From: Methanoregulaceae archaeon | GTDB taxonomy: Archaea > Halobacteriota > Methanomicrobia > Methanomicrobiales > Methanospirillaceae | Reading direction: 5' to 3' | NCBI GenBank assembly: GCA_028679405.1 | Contig: JAJRBP010000137.1 | Span: forward strand, 1-10,632 | DNA: 10,632 nt | The notes under the pieces: model-generated | What the model was told of the DNA's origin: nothing | What the model saw: only the letters and a program-made list of their open reading frames with translations | The model's database searches: none | Part shown: positions 1 to 6,679 of the stretch, one piece after another | Layout: every line of letters starts with the position of its first letter | Position numbering within the stretch: the first letter of the stretch is position 1 | Position numbers and translations under genes: made by a program

Positions 1-199
1 GCAGCGAGTGCTCCCGCATCACCCGTGCACAGGCTGCGATCTCCCCGGTCGTTTCGCCCTTCATACTCATGGCGGTGATGAAAGCGGCGATCTGGGCATC
101 GGTTGCATTCCCGGTCATGATCTCCTCCATTACCGCCTCTGCTTCCGCTGACGTCAGGTTCTTCCTTGCGGAGAGTTTTCCGATCGCCTCCCTGATCAT
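1..199 (-). CDS. trpD: Anthranilate phosphoribosyltransferase, N-terminal part (runs off left edge)
   Basis: Reading leftward from an ATG at 199-197, the visible 66 residues begin [20 protein letters not shown] and continue through a segment with [20 protein letters not shown]. This is the typical N-terminal helical domain of TrpD-type anthranilate phosphoribosyltransferases. The enzyme transfers the phosphoribosyl group of PRPP to anthranilate, the second dedicated step of tryptophan synthesis, in the cytoplasm. The PRPP-binding glycine-rich loop and the rest of the protein lie beyond the window. The start codon overlaps the trpG stop as ATGA, so translation is probably coupled. Thymidine phosphorylases share this helical domain, but the position directly after trpE and trpG favours TrpD. 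Confidence 0.93.
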   Translation of the reverse strand, partial: MIREAIGKLSARKNLTSAEAEAVMEEIMTGNATDAQIAAFITAMSMKGETTGEIAACARVMREHSL

Positions 200-780
200 G
201 CAGGCACCCTTCCGGGAGAGGCTAGGAAATTCCTGATTATGCCCTCCCCGTCCGGCGAGAGGATACTCTCGGGGTGGAACTGGACACCGGTTACCGGGTA
301 CGTCCTGTGCCTGAGTCCCATGATGTACCCGTCCTCGCGGCTTCGTGCCGCGACTGCCAGTTCGTGCGGGAGAGAGGCCTCATCGGCCACCAGCGAGTGG
401 TATCTGGTCGCGGTGAACGGGTTCCTGACCCCCTGGAAAATCCCAAGCCCGTCATGACGGATGGTCGAGGTCTTGCCATGCATCAGGTGGCCTGCGCGGG
501 ATACGCTCCCCCCGTATGCAACACAGATGGCCTGGTGGCCCAGGCAGACGCCAAGGGTGGGGACCCTCAGGCTCAGTGTCCTCAGCACGTCGAGGCAGAG
601 CCCGGAGTCCTCCGGCCGTCCCGGTCCGGGCGAGAGGATGACCCGGTCCCAGCCGGCCTTCTCTACCACCTCCAGGGGAGTGTCATTTGTCACCACCACG
701 GGCTCGGCCCCGAGTTTTCCCACCATCTGGTAGAGGTTGAAGGTAAAACTGTCGTAACAGTCGACGATCAGCACTCTCAT
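196..780 (-). CDS. trpG: Anthranilate synthase component II (glutamine amidotransferase subunit)
   Basis: A 194-residue class I glutamine amidotransferase. It hydrolyses glutamine and passes ammonia to TrpE for anthranilate formation from chorismate. Visible motifs are the N-terminal [10 protein letters not shown], the oxyanion-loop SPGPG (50-54), the nucleophile elbow GVCLGHQAI with Cys79, MHGKTS (100-105), and GVQFHPES with the catalytic His169 and Glu171. The triad is complete and the length is normal for the family. The closely related PabA (para-aminobenzoate synthase) has the same motifs. Assignment to tryptophan synthesis rests on the ATGA overlap with trpE upstream and the ATGA overlap with trpD downstream. 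Confidence 0.96.
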   Translation of the reverse strand: MRVLIVDCYDSFTFNLYQMVGKLGAEPVVVTNDTPLEVVEKAGWDRVILSPGPGRPEDSGLCLDVLRTLSLRVPTLGVCLGHQAICVAYGGSVSRAGHLMHGKTSTIRHDGLGIFQGVRNPFTATRYHSLVADEASLPHELAVAARSREDGYIMGLRHRTYPVTGVQFHPESILSPDGEGIIRNFLASPGRVPA

Positions 781-2300
781 CGCAGGTCACCTCCCCCTGC
801 CGCCCGGATCGCACGGATCATCGCAGCAGCCTTGTTTTCCGTCTCTGCCCACTCGTTCTCGGGAACTGAATCTGCAACAATTCCCGCACCCACCCGGGTG
901 AACGCAAACGGGCCCTCGGTGATGATCGTCCGGATCGCGATCGCAAACTCGAGCGTCCTGTTAAAACCGATGTACCCGACCGCCCCTGCATAGAGACCCC
1001 GCCGGTCTCCTTCGAGGTCCCTGATAATCTCCATCGCACGAAGCTTCGGGGCGCCGGACACCGTTCCTGCCGGGAAACAGGAGACGAACGCATCGTAACA
1101 GTCGAGGTTTCCCCGGAGGGTCCCTGAGACGGTAGAGACGATGTGCTGGACGTGGGAGAACTTCTCGACCTCCATCAGCCCGTCGACCCGGACGGACCCG
1201 AACGTGGCCACCCTCCCGATATCGTTCCGCGCAAGGTCGACGAGCATGATGTGTTCTGCACGTTCTTTCTCGTCGGCGAGCAGCTCCTGTGCAAGACGGG
1301 CGTCTTCGGCCGGATCGCTCCCCCTCGGCCGGGTCCCTGCGATGGGGACCGTAGTGACCTTTCCGCCCTCGACCCGGACGAGCATCTCCGGGCTCGCCCC
1401 GATTATGGTACGGGCACCAAAATCCAGGTAGTACATGTACGGGCTCGGGTTTATGGTCCGGAGGGCCCGGTATATCGAGAAAGGATCCCCCTCGAAGGGA
1501 CAACTGATCTCCCTCGAGAGCACCGCCTGAAATATATCCCCTGCAGCGATGAATTCCTTGGCTGACCTTACCGCGTCCTCGAACGCCTCCCGGTCCCCCG
1601 GCCGGATATCCCCGACCTTTACCGGAGCGCTCTCCGCTGGTCCCGAGGGTTCCCGGCAGAGCTCGTCGAGCCTCGATCCCATCCGGTCTATCCGCTCGCG
1701 GCATGCACGATATTCCGCGGCCGGGTCCGATTCGTGCATCAGGAGGGGGCTGTCGAAGATATAGATCTTCCGGCAGACGTGGTCGAATACGATGCTGTCC
1801 GTGGTCATGATGAACTGTGAAACAGGCAGCTTTCCAGGCTCCTCCGTCTTCAGGGACGGGCACAGGTCATTCACGAGGTCGTAGGCGAAGTACCCCACGA
1901 CCCCGCCGAAATACCGGGGCGCACGGAGATTTACCATCCTGAACCGGGAAAGGATATCCCTGATCTGGTCGACGGCCGTTTTCCCCCTCGGGGAGCTTGC
2001 GATGGAGACGAAACGCTCGTCGCCGGTAACTGCGGGCTCGTCTCCGAGGGTTATCAGGAGCCGCGGGTTGAGACCGATGTACGAGTACCTTGCGATCTTC
2101 TCCCCCCCGTCGAGGGACTCAAGGAGAAAACCATTCTCTGACCGGAGCCCGAGGTAGGTATCCAGGGGCGAGATCGGCGGCAGTTCCCGCTCGAGGCAGA
2201 GCGGTATGATCAGCGGTCGCTCCTGGTGCTGGGCGATCGCACAAAACTCATCGGCAGAAATATTCAGCCGAGTACCTTCTGGCCCGCGGCCGGTCCCCAT
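777..2300 (-). CDS. trpE: Anthranilate synthase component I
   Basis: A 507-residue chorismate-utilising enzyme that makes anthranilate from chorismate, using ammonia supplied by TrpG. The N-terminal domain carries LLES (59-62) and the C-terminal domain carries NPSPYM (284-289). These correspond to the tryptophan-binding feedback site known from enterobacterial TrpE, so feedback inhibition is inferred to be intact. Catalytic-domain motifs include PIAGTRPRG (319-327), the segment around His350 with LARND (356-360), PAGTVSGAPK (410-419) and GAGIVADS (471-478). It is the first gene of the operon and overlaps trpG by ATGA. The ATG at 2300 is the only in-frame conventional start near the conserved region. 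A GGAGGGG motif lies about 13 bases before its start, with a closer GGTG also present, so ribosome-site spacing is unusual. Confidence 0.96.
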   Translation of the reverse strand: MGTGRGPEGTRLNISADEFCAIAQHQERPLIIPLCLERELPPISPLDTYLGLRSENGFLLESLDGGEKIARYSYIGLNPRLLITLGDEPAVTGDERFVSIASSPRGKTAVDQIRDILSRFRMVNLRAPRYFGGVVGYFAYDLVNDLCPSLKTEEPGKLPVSQFIMTTDSIVFDHVCRKIYIFDSPLLMHESDPAAEYRACRERIDRMGSRLDELCREPSGPAESAPVKVGDIRPGDREAFEDAVRSAKEFIAAGDIFQAVLSREISCPFEGDPFSIYRALRTINPSPYMYYLDFGARTIIGASPEMLVRVEGGKVTTVPIAGTRPRGSDPAEDARLAQELLADEKERAEHIMLVDLARNDIGRVATFGSVRVDGLMEVEKFSHVQHIVSTVSGTLRGNLDCYDAFVSCFPAGTVSGAPKLRAMEIIRDLEGDRRGLYAGAVGYIGFNRTLEFAIAIRTIITEGPFAFTRVGAGIVADSVPENEWAETENKAAAMIRAIRAAGGGDLR

Positions 2301-2350
2301 TCCACCGGCATCCCCTCCGTTTCTTTTTCTTTGGTAAGTGACATCTTTCC

Positions 2351-2381
2351 TGATCCTTCCTTGGATCCTTATGGATCTTTA
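2351..2381. repeat. Three GATCCTT-like repeats in the trpE leader/promoter
   Basis: On the plus strand three related words occur: TGATCCTTCC (2351-2360), TGGATCCTTA (2362-2371) and TGGATCTTTA (2372-2381). The GATC cores start at 2352, 2364 and 2374, i.e. 12 and 10 bases apart, close to one helical turn. They lie between the trpE start and the AT-rich promoter patch. A regulator-binding role is inference only. No TGTACA-type TRP box, as known for the Methanothermobacter TrpY regulator, is seen here. Confidence 0.4.
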
Positions 2382-2443
2382 ATGAATATTTATGGTTAAA
2401 ATTGTATAATTAAATACATTGTGGTATCTCAATAAACATTCTT
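2377..2443. promoter_or_regulatory. AT-rich divergent promoter region
   Basis: This stretch is markedly AT-rich against a GC-rich background. Reading on the minus strand (toward trpE) it offers TATA-like elements TTTAATTATA (about 2414-2405) and CATAAATATT (about 2393-2384). The second would place a start site near 2360 and give a leader of about 60 bases. On the plus strand TTATGGTTAAAATT could serve the divergent gene, although CTTTTATC near 2482-2489 is an alternative for that gene. The exact elements are not resolved by eye. Confidence 0.45.
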
Positions 2444-2533
2444 GTGGAAAGACGTAGTCGTGGGGTGTCCTGCCGGGCGATTCTTTTATCCAGGTTGCAG
2501 GAGGAAAGGGATTCTGGGAACTTTGCCAGATTC

Positions 2534-2908
2534 ATGAAGAGCGAACTTGTCGTCGAATGGAGGCATCCTCCCGGAATGGACGAGCCCCCGATCCGGTTTG
2601 AGGAGACGGGAAAAGGAATTTTCGTACTCCTTGACGAGATCAGGCCAGTCCTTGAAGCGGACGGGATCCGGTACCGGTTCATGGGGAAGGTGGTGGATTC
2701 GGCAGAACCGGCCCTCCTCTTCAACGGCCGGCGGATTGAGGTACTTCTTGCGGATGTCGCGGGCTCGCAATATCTCTGTTCGGGGAGAAGGTGTGACCCT
2801 GGTCCGGAGATGTATTTCAGCCATACGACTGAGGGCGACCGGGAGGTACTTATCGTCCCCGAGATGCTTGTAAGAAAGGCCGTTCTCCTTGCCCTTGAAG
2901 ATGAGTGA
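2534..2908 (+). CDS. DUF2703-like small protein (thioredoxin-fold candidate)
   Basis: A 124-residue protein beginning MKSELVVEWRH, resembling the DUF2703 family found in methanogens and some bacteria. Members typically start with an LVVEWRH-like strand and have an 'LFNGxPIE'-like segment; here it is LLFNGRRIE (61-69). Family members usually carry a CxxC near residues 15-20. Here that region reads DEPPIRFEETG with no cysteine, while Cys82 and Cys87 (CSGRRC) remain. The active-site or metal-binding function may therefore be altered. The reading frame is open back to a GTG at 2444, but the family-like start is the ATG at 2534. No good Shine-Dalgarno site is adjacent to it, so the start is uncertain. 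The function of the family is not known to me. Confidence 0.7.
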   Translation: MKSELVVEWRHPPGMDEPPIRFEETGKGIFVLLDEIRPVLEADGIRYRFMGKVVDSAEPALLFNGRRIEVLLADVAGSQYLCSGRRCDPGPEMYFSHTTEGDREVLIVPEMLVRKAVLLALEDE

Positions 2909-2985
2909 AGGTCCTGGAATGCCGTTCAATATCTCAGGCCTCTGCCTCCGAAATACCGGTTCCTTCGGGAGACATTCCGGGCGCA

Positions 2986-3000
2986 GCCACTGCAGGTGGC
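2986..3000. promoter_or_regulatory. Inverted repeat GCCAC-N5-GTGGC before ycaO
   Basis: GCCAC (2986-2990) and GTGGC (2996-3000) are perfect inverted copies around TGCAG. The repeat ends a few bases before the probable TATA element at 3004-3011 that would serve ycaO-tfuA. It could be an operator, or a hairpin at the 3' end of the upstream transcript. The sequence alone does not decide. Confidence 0.35.
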
Positions 3001-3003
3001 GAA

Positions 3004-3011
3004 CGTATATG
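3004..3011 (+). promoter_or_regulatory. Probable TATA box for ycaO-tfuA
   Basis: CGTATATG is the best archaeal TATA-like element in the 161-base gap before ycaO. A start about 25 bases downstream would give a leader of roughly 35-40 bases. A weak ribosome site, GGAAGTG (3059-3065), precedes the ATG at 3070. Confidence 0.4.
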
Positions 3012-3069
3012 ACCTCTTCAACAAAATCGTTTCTTAACGAAAGTCGGAGATACTATCCGGAAGTGTTCG

Positions 3070-4290
3070 ATGCGGCTGAACTCCTGTCCAAAGCGATACA
3101 ACTACGAGACACAACGCGCAGTTCCCCCCGAGGAGACCCTCGCCAGGGTCGAGGACCTCCTCCCGCGCGCAGGCATTACACGGGTTGCAGACATCACAGG
3201 TCTCGACCGGATCGGGATCCCGGTCTTCTCGAGCATCAGGCCCACAGCCCGGGCCGGGGCGATCACCGTGTACAACGGGAAAGGCGCCACACCGACTGAG
3301 GCAAAGGTTTCAGCGATGATGGAGGGGATCGAGCGGTGTTCGGCCGAGTTCAGGGAGGAGGACAACCTTCTCGTGGCAGATTACCCGGGGTTTCTGAAGG
3401 TCGGGGAGCCGGCCCTTGACCCACAAGACCTCATCCTCCCGAAGGATGCAGATCCTTCCCTCCAGATCCCCTGGGTGACCGGGTATGATCTTTCGAACGA
3501 CCGGGAAGTCATGGTCCCCGCACATGCGGTCTACCACCCGCTGCCACGCCTGTTTGCCCCCCTTTTCCGGACGAACACGAACGGCCTTGCGTCCGGGAAT
3601 ACCGTCGAGGAGGCGATATTCCACGGGCTTATGGAAGTGATCGAGCGCGACGCGTGGTCTCTTGCAGAGGTGACCAGGTACACCGGCCCGAGACTCGTCA
3701 ACATCAGTGATCCCATCGGGAACGGGCTCATGCAGAAGTTTCGGGACGCGGGGGTCGAGGTCGGGCTCAAGGACCTCACGAGCGATATCGCCGTGCCCAC
3801 TTTCGCGGCGGTATCCGATGATACCCTCCTGAAAGACCCCGCACTGCTCACCATTGGGATCGGAACACACACGAACCCGGGGGTCACCCTTCTCCGCGCC
3901 CTCACCGAGGTCGCCCAGAGCAGGCTCACCCAGATCCACGGGGCCCGGGAGGATACGAATGTCGCCGATTTCAGGAAGAAGATCGGGTACGAGCGGACGA
4001 AGCGGATGAACAAGTACTGGTTCGAGAGCGAGAGCGAGGTGGACTTCACCGGTATCGGTTCGAAGGATACCGATGATTTCAGGGACGATATCCTCGCGGT
4101 CATCGGACTCCTGAAAAAAGCAGGCCTGGACCGGGTGATCGTGGCCGACCTCACCAGGCCCGAGCTCGGGGTCCCGGTGGTAAGGGTCATCGTCCCCGGT
4201 CTCGAGGTCTATGCGATGGACCAGGAGAGGATCGGAGCAAGGTGCAATGCTGCAAGGGATCGTCGTCTTTCTCGGTCCAAGTCTCGCTGA
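3070..4290 (+). CDS. ycaO: YcaO cyclodehydratase-type protein, methanogen MCR thioamidation type
   Basis: A 406-residue YcaO-superfamily enzyme. YcaO proteins use ATP to activate a backbone amide. In methanogens the TfuA-associated type is needed to form thioglycine in the alpha subunit (McrA) of methyl-coenzyme M reductase. Characteristic segments are ADITGLDRIGIPVFSSIRPT (40-59), SAMMEGIERCSAEF (81-94), ATGLASGN-like NGLASGNTVEEAIFHGLMEV with IERDAW (171-196), LTEVAQSR (278-285) and PVVRVIVPGLE (369-379). The glutamates in the MEGIER, MEVIERD and TEVAQSR segments are the type that bind Mg-ATP in this family. The ATG at 3070 gives the short N-terminus with SCPKRY expected for methanogen members. 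The last 14 codons overlap tfuA in another frame, giving a basic tail (ARDRRLSRSKSR). The pairing with tfuA supports the McrA-modification role; the target itself is inferred. Confidence 0.92.
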   Translation: MRLNSCPKRYNYETQRAVPPEETLARVEDLLPRAGITRVADITGLDRIGIPVFSSIRPTARAGAITVYNGKGATPTEAKVSAMMEGIERCSAEFREEDNLLVADYPGFLKVGEPALDPQDLILPKDADPSLQIPWVTGYDLSNDREVMVPAHAVYHPLPRLFAPLFRTNTNGLASGNTVEEAIFHGLMEVIERDAWSLAEVTRYTGPRLVNISDPIGNGLMQKFRDAGVEVGLKDLTSDIAVPTFAAVSDDTLLKDPALLTIGIGTHTNPGVTLLRALTEVAQSRLTQIHGAREDTNVADFRKKIGYERTKRMNKYWFESESEVDFTGIGSKDTDDFRDDILAVIGLLKKAGLDRVIVADLTRPELGVPVVRVIVPGLEVYAMDQERIGARCNAARDRRLSRSKSR

Positions 4291-4897
4291 ATCCGAGGCG
4301 CGGCTGATACTCGATGCCAGTTACCGCCCGCCGGCTGCACGGGGTGACGTGCTCCGGGCTGCACGGGAGGGTGCGGAGATCATCTGCCTGATAGACGGGG
4401 TATTCTTCCAGGAGTGCTCGGTGGCGCACCGGGAGGTCCTCGAGGCTGTCCGGGAAGGGGCCCGGGTCATCGGCGCTTCGAGCATGGGAGCCCTCAGGGC
4501 GGCCGAGCTCGACGGTCTCGGGATGGAGGGCGTCGGAGAGATATACAGGATGTACCGGGACGGGGAGATCGTCTCGGACGACGAGGTCGCCCTCATCTTC
4601 GACCCCGAAACGTTCGTCCAGTTATCAGAGCCCCTGGTCAATATCAGGTGCACCCTGTCCAGGGCAGTAAACGAGTCCGTGATCGATCCCGTTTCCGCCT
4701 CGATACTCCTCGACTGCGCACGCTCGCTGTATTTTCCGGAACGGACGTACGAGTCCGTCCTGGAACGTGCCAGGGAGAAGCTTGACCCCTCTGTGTCCGA
4801 AGCTTTTTCCAGGTTCATCGATCGAGGCAGGGTCGACCAGAAGCGTGAGGATGCCATCCTCGCCCTCAGGCGGGTCCGGGCAATCGCAGGTATTTAA
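4247..4897 (+). CDS. tfuA: TfuA-domain protein, partner of YcaO
   Basis: A 216-residue TfuA-like protein. The start is the ATG giving MLQGIVVFLGPSLAESEARL; a GGAG about 9 bases upstream supports it over an earlier in-frame ATG at 4211. Typical TfuA-core features are the first strand VVFLGPSL, YRPPAARGDVLRAA (26-39), the LIDGVFFQ segment (48-55) and GASSMGALRAAEL (76-88). TfuA proteins work with YcaO enzymes in backbone thioamidation and probably help deliver sulfur or recognise the substrate; in methanogens the target is the conserved McrA glycine. The gene overlaps ycaO by 44 bases, so co-expression is very likely. Its TAA is only 12 bases from the stop of the convergent membrane-protein gene. 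Confidence 0.92.
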   Translation: MLQGIVVFLGPSLAESEARLILDASYRPPAARGDVLRAAREGAEIICLIDGVFFQECSVAHREVLEAVREGARVIGASSMGALRAAELDGLGMEGVGEIYRMYRDGEIVSDDEVALIFDPETFVQLSEPLVNIRCTLSRAVNESVIDPVSASILLDCARSLYFPERTYESVLERAREKLDPSVSEAFSRFIDRGRVDQKREDAILALRRVRAIAGI

Positions 4898-4909
4898 CCA
4901 GCCTGATTT

Positions 4910-5464
4910 TCACGGTTCAGGAGCGGCGAGGCTGTCCGGGATGACGAACAGCACGAAGCTGGTGACGAGCATCGTCAGACCGGCTTCAGGGAGGAGGTCC
5001 GGGGCGACATCTGCATAGAGGTCCAGGAAAGAGGTTCCGCTCTCCATGCCCGAGAAGATCCACGCATATAGAGGCAGGGTCAGCAGGTAATAAAAAGCCA
5101 GGACCGAAATCGACCATACCGCTATCCGGACCGGTCTCCCGAGTCCTTTCGATTTCGCATAGTCCCAGAGCACGATATACCAGACTCCGGTAAGAAAGCC
5201 GGACAGGACATGAACCGGGATATTCACCTCGGGCATGAACCCGAGTCCCCCGATAAGACCGGTCAGGGCGCCTCCGGCCGGACCGCCGAGGGCAGCTCCA
5301 AGGGAGACGAAGATCTCGCTCGCATCAGAAAAGACTCCTGGTCCGATCGGGACCATCAGGCCGGTCCTTGCGAGGGCAAATGAGGCTATTCCGAGAGCCG
5401 CCGAGATTACGAGCCTCTGCCAGGAGAATGCGAGGTCGATAATCCGGTCACTGAGGCTTCCCAA
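4910..5464 (-). CDS. Integral membrane protein resembling an ECF-transporter S component
   Basis: A 184-residue hydrophobic protein with about five predicted membrane segments (roughly residues 17-37, 50-73, 84-102, 113-137 and 158-176). The segment VPIGPGVFSDASEIFVSLGA, followed by a small-residue-rich GGPAGGALTGLIGGLG, resembles ECF-type S components and related small-molecule permeases, which bind a vitamin or metal in the membrane. No substrate can be named. No ECF ATPase or T component is next to it, so if it is an S component it would use a shared energising module or act alone. The start is a TTG at 5464 with a well-placed GGAGG 9 bases upstream. The gene converges on tfuA with a 12-base gap. 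Confidence 0.75.
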   Translation of the reverse strand: MGSLSDRIIDLAFSWQRLVISAALGIASFALARTGLMVPIGPGVFSDASEIFVSLGAALGGPAGGALTGLIGGLGFMPEVNIPVHVLSGFLTGVWYIVLWDYAKSKGLGRPVRIAVWSISVLAFYYLLTLPLYAWIFSGMESGTSFLDLYADVAPDLLPEAGLTMLVTSFVLFVIPDSLAAPEP

Positions 5465-5923
5465 GATCCGGGCCCTCCTGGTTCGTCGACCGGTGATGGA
5501 TCAGCGTTTCTCCTCCGACTAAAGTCATTTACGAAAGGTTCTTTTCGACCTTTACTCTCAAAAACACATCGCGGGAGGTCACGAGGCGGCACGAGGATGG
5601 AGAACCCTCATAAAATTCTTCGTATGACCTCTTTTCCGAAACGATGGAGAGTTCTTTGGAAGCGCAGGTAACACTTGTCTTACAGGGAGGATCTTCTCTG
5701 TCCGGTTAAGGTAGTACTCGTTGGAAACCTGTGCTGCCTGCGGAGGAATCCCCCTCCTGCTCACGATGCCGGATAATACCCGCAGGAACCGGGGAATAAA
5801 GTGGGAGAAGCCTGGAGCGCCGGGATGCGGTGAAATGAGACCGGGGAAACGGATATTCGTTCGGGGAGGAGACCCGGCCCCTGTAACCGGCGGTCTTTTC
5901 GCTTCATATGGGAACCATTCACC
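5465..5923. other. 459-base stretch without a convincing gene
   Basis: This gap lies between the divergently read membrane protein (minus) and the DUF3795 gene (plus), so it should hold both promoters. AAAGGT (5534-5539) and ACCTTT (5548-5553) form a small inverted repeat in an AT-richer patch, near TATA-like TCGTAAATGACT on the minus strand. Several small open frames exist. One is a 24-codon basic frame from ATG 5597 to TAA 5671; another is a frame to 5945 containing a CAAC motif. None has convincing family features. No tRNA cloverleaf was recognised. Confidence 0.5.
5474..5479 (-). promoter_or_regulatory. Shine-Dalgarno site supporting a TTG start
   Basis: On the minus strand AGGAGG lies 9 bases before the TTG at 5464-5462. 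No ATG or GTG gives an equally good site for this membrane protein, so this site decides the start. Confidence 0.65.
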
Positions 5924-6364
5924 ATGGATGACAGGGAAGTGGTGACGTATTGCGGTCTCTGCTGCCTCGATTGCCACGGATATTCCGGCAGGATCGCCGA
6001 CCTGGCCCGTGACCTCCGGAAGGAGCTCCGGGCGGCGAAGTACGACAAGTTCGCAGCAGTAATTTCGGAGCAGCCGTTCGGTGCAGCGTTCAGGAACTAC
6101 CCTGAATGTTACGAGTTGCTGGGCCAGATGCTGAAGTTCCGGTGCCGGAAAGGATGCAGGGCCGGGGGAGGTCCGCCATTCTGCGGGATCAGAAAGTGCT
6201 GCACCGGGAAAGGGATCGAGGGATGCTGGGAATGTCAGGAGATCAATTCCTGCGGGAAACTGGACTTCCTGAACGGGACGCATGGAGACGCCCACCGGAA
6301 GAACCTTGAAATACTCCGGAAGAAGGGAATTACGGCCTTCGTGAAAGGAAAGCGGAACTGGTGA
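5924..6364 (+). CDS. DUF3795 cysteine-rich protein
   Basis: A 146-residue protein with 13 cysteines, starting at the ATG giving MDDREVVTYCGLCCLDCHGY. The N-terminal C-x2-C-C-x2-C cluster (Cys10, 13, 14, 17), the central FRCRKGC (Cys74, 78), Cys87, Cys92-93, CWEC (101-104) and Cys110 match DUF3795, a family common in methanogens and anaerobic bacteria. The cysteine spacing suggests bound zinc or iron-sulfur, but no ligand or activity is established to my knowledge. The C-terminal NLEILRKKGITAFVKGK is the usual family ending. There is no membrane segment or signal peptide. The ribosome site is weak (GGGAA about 10 bases upstream). The gene ends 60 bases from the convergent ATP-cone gene. Confidence 0.85.
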   Translation: MDDREVVTYCGLCCLDCHGYSGRIADLARDLRKELRAAKYDKFAAVISEQPFGAAFRNYPECYELLGQMLKFRCRKGCRAGGGPPFCGIRKCCTGKGIEGCWECQEINSCGKLDFLNGTHGDAHRKNLEILRKKGITAFVKGKRNW

Positions 6365-6368
6365 ATGA

Positions 6369-6440
6369 GGGCCGGGAAACCGGCCCCTGGTCACTGGTAC
6401 TAGTTGAGAGGGGCTGCCCCGGGTTCAGGCACGCTTTTTT
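6369..6440 (+). terminator. Probable 3' hairpin and T-tract after the DUF3795 gene
   Basis: Five bases after the stop there is a perfect 7-base-pair stem with a GAAA tetraloop: GGGCCGG (6369-6375), GAAA, CCGGCCC (6380-6386). A second small stem, GGGG-CTG-CCCC (6410-6420), follows, then six T at 6435-6440. The T-tract lies inside the end of the convergent ATP-cone gene. Archaeal termination mainly needs T-rich tracts, so the hairpins may instead shape the RNA 3' end. Confidence 0.45.
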
Positions 6441-6673
6441 ACAGCCTGATCATACACGAGCCAGTTCTTTTCCAGGGCTGGATTCTGCTGCCTGAGCATG
6501 GCGAGGACTTTTGTCCTGATATCCTTCGTCTGGATACCGTCAGGGGATTTGTTCTCGATCTCCTTTGCGATCATCCGGGCATCCTCAGGCTTTGCCCCGG
6601 ATTTTACGGCACTGACCACGATCTTTTCGGCCATGAACGGCTCCATGCGTCCGTCTCGTTTTTTTACCTGCAT
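6425..6673 (-). CDS. Stand-alone ATP-cone domain protein
   Basis: An 82-residue protein that is almost entirely one ATP-cone domain. It begins MQVKKRDGRMEPFMAEKIVV, followed by a helix with SGAKPEDARMIAKEIE, then IQTKDIRTKVLAML and NPALEKNWLVYDQAV. ATP-cones are nucleotide-sensing regulatory domains, best known at the N-terminus of ribonucleotide reductases and in the NrdR repressor. This protein has no reductase domain and no NrdR-type zinc ribbon, so it may be a trans-acting nucleotide sensor; that is inference. The open frame extends further upstream, but the family-like start at 6673 fits the TATA element at 6715-6708. The predicted leader is only about 12 bases. No ribonucleotide reductase gene is in the window. 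Confidence 0.87.
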   Translation of the reverse strand: MQVKKRDGRMEPFMAEKIVVSAVKSGAKPEDARMIAKEIENKSPDGIQTKDIRTKVLAMLRQQNPALEKNWLVYDQAVKKRA

Positions 6674-6679
6674 TCTTCG

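Noticed and set aside
961..1863. 300-codon open frame on the minus strand within trpE, and 274-993 on the plus strand opposite trpG.
   Set aside because: Both are shadow frames of a GC-rich coding region; trpE and trpG are unambiguous.
2264..2311. A 15-codon open frame overlapping the trpE start, with one tryptophan codon, considered as a leader peptide.
   Set aside because: GGAGGGG is only 2 bases from its ATG, there is just one Trp codon, and no attenuator stems follow. Bacterial-style trp attenuation is not expected in an archaeon.
2444..2533. N-terminal extension of the DUF2703-like protein from GTG 2444.
   Set aside because: These 30 residues do not resemble the family. A TATA-like CTTTTATC lies inside the stretch, so it is more likely promoter or leader, although the downstream ATG also lacks a good ribosome site.
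5597..5671. Small basic open frame (24 residues) in the gene-free stretch.
   Set aside because: It has a plausible purine-rich upstream sequence, but no family similarity or conservation can be judged from one sequence.
5579..6394. 271-codon open frame on the minus strand opposite the DUF3795 gene.
   Set aside because: It is the antisense of a recognised family, has a proline- and arginine-rich low-information composition, and shows no family motif.
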